From positions 1,866,501 through 1,930,500 of the forward strand of contig NZ_CP072115.1 of the NCBI RefSeq assembly GCF_017639855.1: a stretch of 64,000 nt of DNA, read 5' to 3'. The stretch is from Streptococcus sp. zg-86. GTDB lineage: Bacteria > Bacillota > Bacilli > Lactobacillales > Streptococcaceae. Made by a program: the position numbers and the translations under genes. The notes beneath the pieces were generated by a model that saw nothing but the letters and a program-made list of their open reading frames with translations, did not search any database and was not told where the DNA came from. Position 1 is the first letter of the stretch. Each line of letters starts with the position of its first letter. Below, piece by piece: positions 16,292 through 25,216 of this stretch.

Positions 16292-16950
16292 TATAGTGAA
16301 TGGAATAAAGGTTAGGACATCGTTAAGTCGCTTTTACTCGTCAAAAATCAAAATCTGACGTCGTTAACTCACCTTGCTTCAACAGTCCTGTGGACTGTTG
16401 AAGGTTGGAAATAAGGATTATGCAATAATCCTCAGCTACCATTAGTCCGAACTAGTGGTTCAAAGGGGCGAGCTGTGCTCGTTCTATTTCCAGTCTTCCA
16501 CAATTCTCAATTGTGGAAGCTAGTCAGATTTTGATTTTTATAGAGTATTGATGAATGCCAGTTCTATCTGCAGCTCCTGGCCGTGTCCTATTCATAAGAT
16601 ACGAGGGCGTTAAAAAAGCGAATGAAAAATAGGAAATACGACGAAGAAGCGGAAGCTTCTAGGAGCATTTATCTTTTTTCCGAGCTTTTAGCCCGTGTTC
16701 AGTTCCGCAAGATACAAGGACGTATAAAGCACAAAGTGAAAATAGAAAGTCAGACGAAGAGCCAAAGGTATACTATACCTTTGGAGCTAGGAAGACTTAT
16801 CCCTAAAGGGAGCCTCAGCTGTAACCAACTAAAGTTGGAACATCTGCGTCCCCACTAAAGGGAGCCTCAGCTGTAACCAACTAAAGTTGGAACATCTGCG
16901 TCTCTTTTTTACATAGCTCTTGGTCCGTGTTCAGTTCTCAATCCACTATA
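16292..16950 (-). repeat. Large composite TATAGTG-ended repeat (A/C host, nested B element, D module)
   Basis: 659 bp ending in TATAGTGAATGG and CAATCCACTATA. In the orientation used for other copies it is reversed. It holds a nested TACTCGTC...AGAGTA element. It also has a D module with the recurrent string CCCGTGTTCAGTT and two copies of a 52-bp unit (ACTAAAGGGAGCCTCAGCTG..., 16801-16902). The remaining gap 16172-17084 contains only the pbp2a promoter and the promoter of the 17085 gene. Confidence 0.85.
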
Positions 16951-17084
16951 TAAAACCAAGTCAGCAGCAAATAGCCTGTATAAAAACCAAAACACCGCAA
17001 CCGTGAATAACCTCTCTATCATTTCAACCATATTGTTTATGATTATGGTAAAATAGAGATATTCTGACTGAAAAGAGGATTTTA

Positions 17085-18053
17085 ATGACTGAACTATATG
17101 ATATTACCATTATCGGAGGGGGCCCTGTCGGCTTATTTACCGCGTTTTATGCGCATTTACGTCAGGCCAAGGTAAAAATTATTGACTCACTTCCCCAACT
17201 AGGTGGCCAACCTGCTATTCTATATCCTGAAAAAAAGATGTTAGATATTCCAGCTTTTCCACATTTGACAGGACAGGAACTAACAGATAATCTTCTAGCC
17301 CAACTTACACCATTTGAAACTAGTATTTGCCTCAACGAAACGGTGATTGGGATTGAGCAAGGCGAGCAGTTTACCATTACAACATCAAAGGGCAAACACG
17401 CTTCTAAAGCCGTTATTATTGCCATGGGAGGCGGTGCTTTCAAGCCACGTCCGCTAGAAATCGAACAGGCTGATGCCTTTGAAAATATCCACTATCATGT
17501 AGCCAATATCCAGCAATATGCGGATCAAAATGTAGTCGTCCTTGGTGGTGGGGATTCTGCGGTTGACTGGTCACTTGCCTTTCATCATCTGGCAAATACG
17601 ACTCACATTGTTCACCGCAGGGACAATTTCCGGGCTATGGAGCATAGTGTTGAAGCCCTAAAAGCATCAGATGTTACGATTCATACACCATACGTTCCAA
17701 AAGCACTTCAGGGAGAAAATGGACAGGCGACAGCGATTGAATTTGCCAAGGTCAAAAGCGAAGAAACTCTGACCTTGCCTTTTGACCACCTCTTTGTCAA
17801 CTATGGTTTCAAGTCTTCCGTCGGTAGTTTGAAAGAATGGGGGTTGGATTTACAACGCAATCGGATCTTAGTCAATAGCAAGCAAGAAACGTCTATCCCT
17901 GGGATTTATGCAGTTGGAGACTGTTGCTTCTACGATGGAAAGGTTGACTTGATTGCGACAGGATTAGGTGAAGCGCCAACTGCTGTTAACAATGCCATGC
18001 ACTTTATCAATCCCACTGAAAAGGTGCAACCAAAGCACTCCTCTAGTTTATAA
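17085..18053 (+). CDS. Ferredoxin--NADP(+) reductase (TrxB-like)
   Basis: Flavoprotein of 322 residues that moves electrons between NADPH and ferredoxin/flavodoxin. The FAD-binding GGGPVGL motif (residues 11-17) and the NADPH-binding GGGDSAVDW near residue 158 are present, with the C-terminal FAD contact GIYAVGD. The redox-active CxxC of true thioredoxin reductases is absent, which separates it as the YumC-like ferredoxin reductase family. An extended -10 (TGGTAAAAT) lies upstream and AAAAGAGG precedes the ATG. The next gene starts 4 bp after the stop. Confidence 0.88.
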   Translation: MTELYDITIIGGGPVGLFTAFYAHLRQAKVKIIDSLPQLGGQPAILYPEKKMLDIPAFPHLTGQELTDNLLAQLTPFETSICLNETVIGIEQGEQFTITTSKGKHASKAVIIAMGGGAFKPRPLEIEQADAFENIHYHVANIQQYADQNVVVLGGGDSAVDWSLAFHHLANTTHIVHRRDNFRAMEHSVEALKASDVTIHTPYVPKALQGENGQATAIEFAKVKSEETLTLPFDHLFVNYGFKSSVGSLKEWGLDLQRNRILVNSKQETSIPGIYAVGDCCFYDGKVDLIATGLGEAPTAVNNAMHFINPTEKVQPKHSSSL

Positions 18054-18057
18054 TTCT

Positions 18058-18915
18058 ATGAAATATACCATTACCATTCCTGAACAATTTCCCGCCATGA
18101 GTGTCAAAGAATTGTTAGAAGACTATTTTTTAATTCCACGAAAAATCCGCCATTTCCTGCGAACCAAAAAGCATGTTCTGGTCAATCAACAGATTGTCCA
18201 TTGGCAAAGCGAGATTCAAGCAGGAGACCTGATTGAGTTAATCTTTGACGAAGAAGATTATCCGGAGAAAGTCATCCCTTGGGGGACGAGCGAGCTTGTG
18301 GAAGTCTTGTATGAAGATGAGCACCTGATTGTTGTCAATAAACCAGAAGGCATGAAAACACATGGCAATGATCCTACTGAAATCGCCCTTCTGAATCATG
18401 TTTCTGCTTACGTACAGCAGACCTGCTATGTGGTTCACCGCCTCGATAAAGAAACGAGTGGTGCTATCTTATTTGCCAAAAATCCCTTTATCCTCCCTAT
18501 TCTAAATAGGCTCTTAGAGGATAAGGCGATTTACCGTGACTACCTCGCCCTCTGCCAAGGTCATCTGCTGAAAAAAACATGGACAATGACCGACAAAATC
18601 GGGCGACATCGTCATGATCGGCGCAAACGAATCGTTGACCCTAAACATGGCCAAGTGGCTAAAACAAGGATTACACTCGTAAGAGAGATGGGCAACTATA
18701 GTCTAGTCAACTGCCAATTGGAAACAGGACGAACCCACCAGATTCGCGTCCATCTCTCACATCATGGACACGCAATTGTCGGCGACCCTCTATATAGCCA
18801 CATTGTTGCAGATAGGCTTATGCTTCATGCCCACAAACTTACCTTTACGCATCCCTTTACATTAGAGACCATTTCTGTCCATGCTCTTTCAGATAGCTTT
18901 GAACAGACTCTATAG
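18058..18915 (+). CDS. RluA-family pseudouridine synthase
   Basis: Isomerises specific uridines in rRNA to pseudouridine. The 285-residue protein has an S4-like RNA-binding stretch in residues 20-60 (FLRTKKHVLVNQQIV). The catalytic motif HRLDKETSG (near residue 127, with the nucleophilic Asp) and the conserved GRTHQIRVHL near residue 225 follow. The ATG at 18058 is used; a longer overlapping frame starting inside the previous gene has no support. It is cotranscribed with the flavoprotein. The exact target position cannot be told from sequence. Confidence 0.9.
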   Translation: MKYTITIPEQFPAMSVKELLEDYFLIPRKIRHFLRTKKHVLVNQQIVHWQSEIQAGDLIELIFDEEDYPEKVIPWGTSELVEVLYEDEHLIVVNKPEGMKTHGNDPTEIALLNHVSAYVQQTCYVVHRLDKETSGAILFAKNPFILPILNRLLEDKAIYRDYLALCQGHLLKKTWTMTDKIGRHRHDRRKRIVDPKHGQVAKTRITLVREMGNYSLVNCQLETGRTHQIRVHLSHHGHAIVGDPLYSHIVADRLMLHAHKLTFTHPFTLETISVHALSDSFEQTL

Positions 18916-18938
18916 GATAGTATGAAAAGGAGATATCT

Positions 18939-19706
18939 ATGTCAAAAGAAACCACTCGAACGCTCTTTCTTTGTAGTTTACTATTACTTGTGGCCAATTG
19001 GGGCTTAGGATTTTTAGACTATTTTCTATCAGGCACAACTTACTATGTCATCAAAACTGGCTTACTTGCACTGATTGTTTTTCTAGCCATACATAGGCCT
19101 TTACGCATTAAGGTTCCCTTACAGCCAAAAGTGGGATTATTGGAACAACTGCGTGTCAATTGGCTTAGTCTAGTCTATCTTTTTCTCATCAGCATTCCTC
19201 TCTTACTGCTTGGTCTTACTAAAAATCAACATTATTTGCCAACAGCCCTCACCGTTGCTTTGGGCGCTGGTTTTATAGAAGAATATCTTTGCCGTGGTAT
19301 CTTACTCCAAGTGGCTCTCAAAGACGGTATTCATTCCTACAAGCAAGTTCTCCAAGCAGTCTTTGTATCTAGTCTCATCTTTGGACTTGCTCATCTGGTC
19401 AATCTCCGTGTACAGGACCTGGATGTGACCCTCTATCAAGTTTATTACGCAACGGCCATGGGAGTTTATTTTGCTGCAGTTGTCCTTCGGACAGGCAGCC
19501 TTTGGTGGACCATTTTCATCCACTTTATGATTGACTTGGGTACAATTTTAGCAACTGCAGGTGTCGAATCCACTTCCAAGCCAAATGGGATAGCAATCGG
19601 TATCTGGTTGGTTGTCATGCTAATTGGTCTGATTCTGATCCGACCAAAACAGGTCCAACGACTCATGGCAACACAAACTTTAGCCAATTCAGAAAAAATA
19701 AATTGA
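18939..19706 (+). CDS. CPBP family intramembrane glutamic endopeptidase
   Basis: Integral membrane protein of 255 residues with about seven or eight hydrophobic segments. The family's three catalytic motifs are intact: EEYLCRG (EExxxR, near residue 114), FGLAH (near 147) and HFMID (near 191). Such proteins are Abi/CAAX-like proteases; in lactic acid bacteria some give immunity to bacteriocins, but no bacteriocin gene is nearby. It has a strong AAAAGGAGAT ribosome binding site and probably shares the transcript of the two upstream genes. A CiaR-driven small RNA begins 40 bp after its stop. Confidence 0.88.
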   Translation: MSKETTRTLFLCSLLLLVANWGLGFLDYFLSGTTYYVIKTGLLALIVFLAIHRPLRIKVPLQPKVGLLEQLRVNWLSLVYLFLISIPLLLLGLTKNQHYLPTALTVALGAGFIEEYLCRGILLQVALKDGIHSYKQVLQAVFVSSLIFGLAHLVNLRVQDLDVTLYQVYYATAMGVYFAAVVLRTGSLWWTIFIHFMIDLGTILATAGVESTSKPNGIAIGIWLVVMLIGLILIRPKQVQRLMATQTLANSEKIN

Positions 19707-19708
19707 GA

Positions 19709-19741
19709 TTTAAGAAAAGTTTAAGATTGTCAGGTTATACT
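19709..19741 (+). promoter_or_regulatory. CiaR-binding direct repeat and promoter
   Basis: A perfect TTTAAG-N5-TTTAAG (19709-19725), the known CiaR site, lies 10 bp before a TATACT -10 (19736-19741). This is the arrangement described for csRNA promoters in streptococci. Confidence 0.88.
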
Positions 19742-19747
19742 CTATCT

Positions 19748-19842
19748 ATCCTAAAAAACTTTTCTTTTTCATATCGTCTCTTCCTTTTAGGGGCGAGAAT
19801 CTCCTTGAGAAGCTAGGCTACCTGCCTGCTTCTTATTTTTTT
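19748..19842 (+). ncRNA. Cia-dependent small RNA (csRNA), about 95 nt
   Basis: Starting about 7 nt after the -10, the transcript would hold a first stem (CCTAAAA ... TTTTAGG) and a pyrimidine-rich unpaired region with TCTCTTCC. A second purine/pyrimidine stretch with ATCTCCTTGAGA follows, then a strong terminator (AGAAGC-T-AGGC / GCCT-GCTTCT followed by ATTTTTTT). The CUUCCU/CUCCUU stretches are complementary to Shine-Dalgarno sequences, the mode of action known for csRNAs. No open reading frame fits. 19843-20006 downstream holds nothing further until the rnhC promoter. Confidence 0.85.
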
Positions 19843-19994
19843 ATTCCCAAAAAACTGAGGCCTCACCTAATTCGCAAGACTCTCTAAAAATGAGGAGAGG
19901 GAGAGGTGTTCACAATCCTATTTTAGTGAGAGAATTTTTCACAGTTTCTGCCTACCAAATCACTCTCTGCTTCCACACATTGCTCCTTTTATGG

Positions 19995-20000
19995 TACAAT
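19995..20000 (+). promoter_or_regulatory. rnhC extended -10, leaderless arrangement
   Basis: TGGTACAAT ends 6 nt before the rnhC ATG at 20007. The intervening AGGAAG directly abuts the ATG, too close for a normal ribosome binding site. Confidence 0.55.
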
Positions 20001-20006
20001 AGGAAG

Positions 20007-20906
20007 ATGAACAATCTTGTAATAACGGTAGATCATCAACAAAAAAAACAGATAAAAGCGCAGTATGCTAACTATCAACTGCCAAATAACAATCCATATG
20101 TTGAAGCCTTTTTCAAGGTAGAAGGGGTCAGTATCACCCTCTATCAGTCAGGTAAGCTGATGTTTCAGGGGGAAAAGGCAGGTTCCCTGGCGCAGAACTG
20201 GGGCTACCAAGACGAACAATCTCCTCAACAGCCAATACAATCCCAACAAGTTCCAATGATTGGGACAGATGAGGTAGGAAATGGATCTTATTTTGGAGGA
20301 CTGGCTGTTGTTGCAAGTTTTGTAACCCCAAAGGATCATGCTTTTCTCAAATCGCTCGGGGTAGATGATTCCAAACGGCTAACAGACCAGAAAATCTGCC
20401 AAATCGCACCAGTGTTAAAAGAAAACATCACGCACCAAGCTCTGCTATTGACCCCAAAGAAATACAATGAAGTTATTGACAAGGGCTACAATGCAGTTTC
20501 TGTCAAGGTTGCGCTGCATAATCAGGCCATTTTTCTGCTCTTACAAAAAGGAGTGCAACCACAAAAGATTGTTATCGATGCTTTTACTAGCAGTAAAAAC
20601 TACAATCGCTATTTGGCACAAGAAAGCAATCATTTTCCAAATCCTATCACCTTAGAAGAAAAAGCTGAAGGAAAATACCTAGCTGTCGCTGTATCATCCA
20701 TTATCGCACGCGCCATGTTTTTGGAAAACCTAGCCCAATTAAGCCAAGAAATCGGTTATTATCTGCCGTCAGGTGCTGGAAAGCCATCAGACCAAGTCGC
20801 TCGGGATATTCTAGCTCAATATGGCATGACTGGGCTAGAACAGACCGCTAAACTACATTTTGCCAATACTCAAAAGGCACACGCACTCTTATCAAATCGT
20901 AAATGA
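20007..20906 (+). CDS. rnhC: Ribonuclease HIII
   Basis: Degrades RNA in RNA:DNA hybrids. The 299-residue protein has the HIII-specific N-terminal TBP-like domain (residues 1-80) and the RNase H fold starting GTDEVGNGSYFGG, with catalytic Asp88-Glu89. The start MNNLVITVDHQQKKQIKAQY fits the family; a longer frame to 19890 does not. It leads the rnhC-lepB-recD2 cluster found in other streptococci. The -10 box sits 6 nt before the ATG. Confidence 0.94.
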   Translation: MNNLVITVDHQQKKQIKAQYANYQLPNNNPYVEAFFKVEGVSITLYQSGKLMFQGEKAGSLAQNWGYQDEQSPQQPIQSQQVPMIGTDEVGNGSYFGGLAVVASFVTPKDHAFLKSLGVDDSKRLTDQKICQIAPVLKENITHQALLLTPKKYNEVIDKGYNAVSVKVALHNQAIFLLLQKGVQPQKIVIDAFTSSKNYNRYLAQESNHFPNPITLEEKAEGKYLAVAVSSIIARAMFLENLAQLSQEIGYYLPSGAGKPSDQVARDILAQYGMTGLEQTAKLHFANTQKAHALLSNRK

Positions 20907-20916
20907 GGTATCTGTA

Positions 20917-21510
20917 ATGAAATATTTTTTGAAAGAATGGGGACTCTTCTCCTTTATTATCGCACTGATTATCCTTTCTAGGCTCTTTATTTGGAGTCTC
21001 GTTAGTGTCGACGGCCACTCAATGGATCCGACCTTACAAGACCAGGATCGATTGATTATGTTAAAAGTCGGGCAAATTAACCGTTTTGATATTGTTGTCG
21101 CAAGTGAAACTGAGGATAATGGAAAAGAAAAACTCATTGTCAAGCGTTTGATTGGCTTGCCTGGCGATACCATTCATTACGAGAATGATCGCCTCTATGT
21201 CAACGGAGAAGAAATAAAAGAAGCCTATTTGGACGAATACAAGGCTGCATTTGCTCAGGATAAACTCCAATCTACCTACTCCTACAGTCAACGCTTCCAA
21301 CTACTGGCACAAGATGCTCAAGCCTTCACGATAGACGCCCAAGGAAATCCAACCTTCACCGTTCAAATTCCTGAAGGCCAATACTATCTATTAGGAGATG
21401 ACCGACTTGTTTCGTTAGATAGTCGCAAGGTTGGAACCTTTAGAAAATCGGCCATAAAAGGAAAAATCATCTCTCGCGTTTATCCATTTAATCATATCCA
21501 AGGCTTTTAA
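20917..21510 (+). CDS. lepB: Signal peptidase I
   Basis: Membrane-anchored protease that removes signal peptides from secreted proteins. The 197-residue protein has one N-terminal membrane span (residues 10-30). The Ser/Lys dyad is visible: Ser35 in GHSMDPTL and Lys76 in VKRLIGLPGD; a later GDDR box is also present. The ATG at 20917 has GAGGT 8 nt upstream; the longer frame begins inside rnhC. The gap to rnhC is 10 bp. It is followed by a large-loop terminator. Confidence 0.94.
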   Translation: MKYFLKEWGLFSFIIALIILSRLFIWSLVSVDGHSMDPTLQDQDRLIMLKVGQINRFDIVVASETEDNGKEKLIVKRLIGLPGDTIHYENDRLYVNGEEIKEAYLDEYKAAFAQDKLQSTYSYSQRFQLLAQDAQAFTIDAQGNPTFTVQIPEGQYYLLGDDRLVSLDSRKVGTFRKSAIKGKIISRVYPFNHIQGF

Positions 21511-21513
21511 CAC

Positions 21514-21583
21514 AAATCACAGGCTTATCGGTAACATCCAGCAGCTATTGTCAATCTGGAGAACGATTGGCTTGTGATTTTTC
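21514..21583 (+). terminator. lepB terminator with large loop
   Basis: AAATCACA and TGTGATTT are 50 nt apart and followed by TTCT; a smaller CCAG/CTGG hairpin sits inside. recD2 starts 27 bp later, so some readthrough is likely. Confidence 0.55.
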
Positions 21584-21609
21584 TCTATCTTACACTATTA
21601 GGAAGTACT

Positions 21610-23973
21610 ATGAGCGAATTCTATTTTACAGGAACAATCGAGCGGATTATTTTTGAAAATCCCTCCAATTTTTATAAGATTCTCCTACTTGAAATCGACG
21701 ATACCGATAGTGGCTATGAGGATTATGAAATCATCGTTACAGGTACAATCGCTGATGTCATTGAAGGAGAAGATTATCAGTTTTATGGTCATCTCGTCAC
21801 CCACCCCAAGTATGGTCAGCAACTCCAAATCACTCGCTATGAACGCAGCAAGCCAACTTCTACAGGGCTGATTAAGTATTTTTCAAGCGAACAATTCAAG
21901 GGGATTGGTCGGAAAACAGCTGAAAAAATTGTCGAACTCTACGGTGAAAATACCATTGATCATATTCTTGCTGAGCCCGAGAAATTAACGCAAATTACGG
22001 GGCTTTCTGCCAAACACCGTCAGGCCTTTCTTGAGAAATTGCATTTCAACTATGGAACGGAAGTGACCCTCGCAAAACTAGCTGAATACGGTATTCCTAA
22101 CAAACTAGCCTTTCAAATCCAGGACCACTACAAGGAAAAAACACTAGATGCTATTACTGAAAATCCTTATCAACTGGTTGAAGATATTCAGGGACTCGGT
22201 TTCACGATTGCCGATAGAATTGCCGAAAACTTAGGAATTGCAAACGATTCTCCCCAGCGCTTCCGGGCTGCTATGCTCTTTAGTTTGCTTCACCAGTCAA
22301 TGGAAACAGGGGATACTTACGTGGAAGCACGTGATTTACTGGAACACACCTTAGAAGTACTGGAAACAGCTCGTCAGATTGAACTCGATCCAGCTCTGGT
22401 TGCTCAAGAATTGACAGGGCTCATTCAAGACGGTAAGGTCCAACAGATTGACACCAAAATCTTTGATAATTCCCTCTTCTTTGCAGAACAAGGTATCCAC
22501 AAGCAACTCAATCGTTTACTCGAAAAGCAAGAAGTCCAGACCTTTTCTGCAGAAAAGATTGACCAAGCCATTGCAGAAGTCGAGGAGCTTTCAGGCTTCC
22601 AATATGACACCATTCAACGTCAGGCCATTCACCAAGCTCTCAACAATCCCCTCTTTATCCTAACAGGAGGACCAGGGACTGGAAAAACAACGGTCATCAA
22701 TGGGATTATTTCCATTTATGCTATGCTCCACGGAATTAACCTGACCAAGATGACAGGAGAGTGTCCAATTTTACTAGCTGCACCAACCGGTCGAGCAGCT
22801 AGGCGCATGAATGAGTTAACAGGCCTACCGAGTGCAACCATTCACCGGCATCTTGGCTTGACAGAAGGACAAGAAGAAAGCTACCGAGACGAGTATCTAG
22901 ACGCTGAATTTATCATTATTGATGAATTTTCCATGGTGGATACCTGGCTCGCAAATCAGCTCTTTCAGCATATTTCATCCAATACTCAGGTCTTAATTGT
23001 GGGGGATGCTGAACAATTACCCTCTGTCAGCCCTGGTCAAGTCTTGGCTGATTTACTGAATATCCCTGCTATTCCGAGCATTACTCTCGAAAAAATATTT
23101 CGCCAGTCAGACGATTCAACTATTGTCACCTTGGCAAACCATATCCGGCAAGGACAACTTCCTGTTGATTTCCGAGAGAAAAAAGCTGATCGTTCCTATT
23201 TTGAAGCCCAAAACGAGCAAATTCCCGCCTTGATTGATCGTATTGTCAGCGCAGCTGTCCAGTCAGGAATCAAGGCACAAGAAGTACAAATCCTAGCCCC
23301 TATGTATCGCGGTCATGCCGGTATCGACCAGCTCAATATCACCACTCAAGCTCTCCTCAATCCTCTGAGAGAAGGCCAAATTGAATTTCTTCAAAACGAT
23401 ACCCACTTTCGTCAAGGGGACCGAGTCATTCACTTGGTCAACGATACCGAAGCCAATGTCTTTAATGGAGACTTGGGGTACATTACCGATCTCCTGCCTG
23501 CTAAGTATACGGATTCCAAGCAAGATGAGCTGACCATTAACTTTGACGGTAGCGAGGTAGTCTATCCACGAAACGAATGGTACAAAATCACTCTGGCCTA
23601 CGCCATGTCTATCCACAAATCACAGGGGAGCGAGTTTCAGGTGGTCATTCTACCAATCACACGAACCAGCTACCGCATGCTCCAGCGAAACCTCCTCTAC
23701 ACCGCTATCACTCGTTCCAAAAGCAAACTCATTCTCTTGGGAGATTACAGCGCCTTTGACTATGCTGTTAAAAATGCGGGAACAACTCGCAAGACCTACC
23801 TTAAGGAGCGCTTCGATATAGGAAAGACAGAACTAGCTTACGAAATTCAAACTGATACGGAAGAAGAAGATACACCTGAAACCTATCTTCTCACCGAAGA
23901 AAATCTCCTGACCATCGATCCCATGATTGGCATTACAGAAGAAGATATCCAGGCATTTTTTAAGAATAAATAA
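21610..23973 (+). CDS. recD2: RecD2-type DNA helicase
   Basis: 5'-3' superfamily 1 helicase of 787 residues that acts without RecBC. The N-terminal extension carries helix-hairpin-helix segments (GIGRKTAEKI near residue 103). Walker A GGPGTGKTT lies near residue 353, Walker B IIDEFSM near 435 and a terminal UvrD-like box AMSIHKSQGSEF near 665. The start at 21610 (MSEFYFTGTIERI) is chosen because AGGAAG precedes it by 5 nt. It is last in the rnhC-lepB-recD2 cluster, with its own terminator. Confidence 0.94.
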   Translation: MSEFYFTGTIERIIFENPSNFYKILLLEIDDTDSGYEDYEIIVTGTIADVIEGEDYQFYGHLVTHPKYGQQLQITRYERSKPTSTGLIKYFSSEQFKGIGRKTAEKIVELYGENTIDHILAEPEKLTQITGLSAKHRQAFLEKLHFNYGTEVTLAKLAEYGIPNKLAFQIQDHYKEKTLDAITENPYQLVEDIQGLGFTIADRIAENLGIANDSPQRFRAAMLFSLLHQSMETGDTYVEARDLLEHTLEVLETARQIELDPALVAQELTGLIQDGKVQQIDTKIFDNSLFFAEQGIHKQLNRLLEKQEVQTFSAEKIDQAIAEVEELSGFQYDTIQRQAIHQALNNPLFILTGGPGTGKTTVINGIISIYAMLHGINLTKMTGECPILLAAPTGRAARRMNELTGLPSATIHRHLGLTEGQEESYRDEYLDAEFIIIDEFSMVDTWLANQLFQHISSNTQVLIVGDAEQLPSVSPGQVLADLLNIPAIPSITLEKIFRQSDDSTIVTLANHIRQGQLPVDFREKKADRSYFEAQNEQIPALIDRIVSAAVQSGIKAQEVQILAPMYRGHAGIDQLNITTQALLNPLREGQIEFLQNDTHFRQGDRVIHLVNDTEANVFNGDLGYITDLLPAKYTDSKQDELTINFDGSEVVYPRNEWYKITLAYAMSIHKSQGSEFQVVILPITRTSYRMLQRNLLYTAITRSKSKLILLGDYSAFDYAVKNAGTTRKTYLKERFDIGKTELAYEIQTDTEEEDTPETYLLTEENLLTIDPMIGITEEDIQAFFKNK

Positions 23974-23976
23974 TCC

Positions 23977-24012
23977 CGACTGAAGAAACCATTCCGTTTC
24001 TTCAGTTTCTTT
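23977..24012 (+). terminator. recD2 terminator
   Basis: GACTGAAGAAAC-CATTCC-GTTTCTTCAGT with a T run. Confidence 0.9.
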
Positions 24013-24013
24013 T

Positions 24014-24772
24014 TATAGTGAATGGAATGAAGGTTAGGACATCGTTACACTCTATAAAAATCAACATCTGACTAGCTTCCACAATTGAGAATTGTGGAAG
24101 ACTGGAAATAGAACGAGCACAGCTCGTCTCCACTGAACCACTAGCTCGAACTAATGTTAGCTGAGGATTATGACATAATCCTTATTTCCAACCTTCAACA
24201 GTCCACTGGACTGTTGAAGCAAGGTGAGTTAACGACGTCAGACTTTGATTTTTAGCGAGTATTAGGTCGCTTTGATGAACGCCAGTCCCATCTGCAGCTC
24301 CTGGCCGTGTCCTATTCATAAGATACGAGGGCGTTAAAAAAGCGAATGAAAAATAGGAAATACGACGAAGAAGCGGAAGCTTCTAGGAGCATTTATCTTT
24401 TTTCCGAGCTTTTAGCCCGTGTTCAGTTCCGCAAGATACAAGGACGTATAAAGCACAAAGTGAAAATAGGAAGTCTGACGAAGAGCCAGCAGACTCTAGG
24501 AAGACTTATCCCTAAAGGGAGCCTCAGCTGTAACCAACTAAAGTTGGAACATCTGCGTCTCTTTTTCACACAGTGCTTAGCCCGTGTTCAGTTTCATAAG
24601 ATACAAGAGCGTTAAGCAACTCCTAGACAAACTAGGAAATCGAAGCAGGTTGGCTTGTAAGCAACGAGATTTATCCCTAAAGGGAGCCTCAGCTGTAACC
24701 AGCTAAAGCTGGAACATCTGCGTCTCTTTTTTACACAGCTCTTAGTCCGTGTTCAGTTCTCAATCCACTCTA
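24014..24772 (-). repeat. Largest composite TATAGTG-ended repeat; nested element in opposite relative orientation
   Basis: About 759 bp, beginning TATAGTGAATGGAATGAAGG. The host part is reversed, while the nested element runs forward (CACTCTATAAAAATC ... GCGAGTA), flanked by TTA on both sides. D-module sequence with CCCGTGTTCAGTT strings fills 24290-24760. It ends CAATCCACTCTA. No gene lies in 23974-24889. Confidence 0.85.
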
Positions 24773-24794
24773 CCGTTTTTTCATATAAAATCTA

Positions 24795-24833
24795 TTGACA
24801 TTTTTGGATTATAGGTGTATATTTTATATATAC
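24795..24833 (+). promoter_or_regulatory. padR operon promoter and candidate PadR operator
   Basis: TTGACA (24795-24800), 17-bp spacer, TATATT (24818-24823). The inverted repeat GTATAT-N5-ATATAC (24817-24833) overlaps the -10. PadR proteins usually repress their own operon, so this is the natural operator candidate. Confidence 0.6.
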
Positions 24834-24889
24834 TAAATTTTTATATATAATCAATATAAACCTATATTCAAAGCAAAGGAGGTCTTGAA

Positions 24890-25216
24890 ATGTACTTTCC
24901 TGTACCCGCTGTACTGACAGAATTTCTCATCCTAGCAATTCTAGAATCCAAGGATTCCTATGGGTATGAAATCAGTCAGACAATTAAGCTCATTGCCAAT
25001 ATCAAGGAATCTGCCCTTTATCCCATTTTAAAAAAAATGGAACAGAATGATTATTTGGCTACCTATTCCCAAGAATACCAGGGACGCACGCGCAAATACT
25101 ACGGTTTAACCCAACTTGGACACGAGCAACTGGTTCGACTCAAGGAAGATTGGGATATATACACAGCTACAATCAATGGCATTATAGAAGGGAGCATTCG
25201 TCATGACAAGAACTGA
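24890..25216 (+). CDS. PadR family transcriptional regulator
   Basis: Winged-helix repressor of 108 residues. It has the PadR N-terminal domain (EFLILAILESKDSYGYEISQTI, then the recognition segment ESALYPILKKME) and a short C-terminal helix for dimerisation. A strong AAAGGAGG precedes the ATG. It overlaps the next gene by 14 nt, so the three genes 24890-26869 form one operon. In Firmicutes this trio (PadR, DUF1700, DUF4097) is linked to cell-envelope stress. The signal it senses is unknown. Confidence 0.92.
   Translation: MYFPVPAVLTEFLILAILESKDSYGYEISQTIKLIANIKESALYPILKKMEQNDYLATYSQEYQGRTRKYYGLTQLGHEQLVRLKEDWDIYTATINGIIEGSIRHDKN

Noticed and set aside
16622..16858. ORF MKNRKYDEEAEASRSIYLF in the D module, repeated at 24346
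   Set aside because: It lies wholly within repeat sequence and runs into tandem units; the third D copy does not keep the frame.
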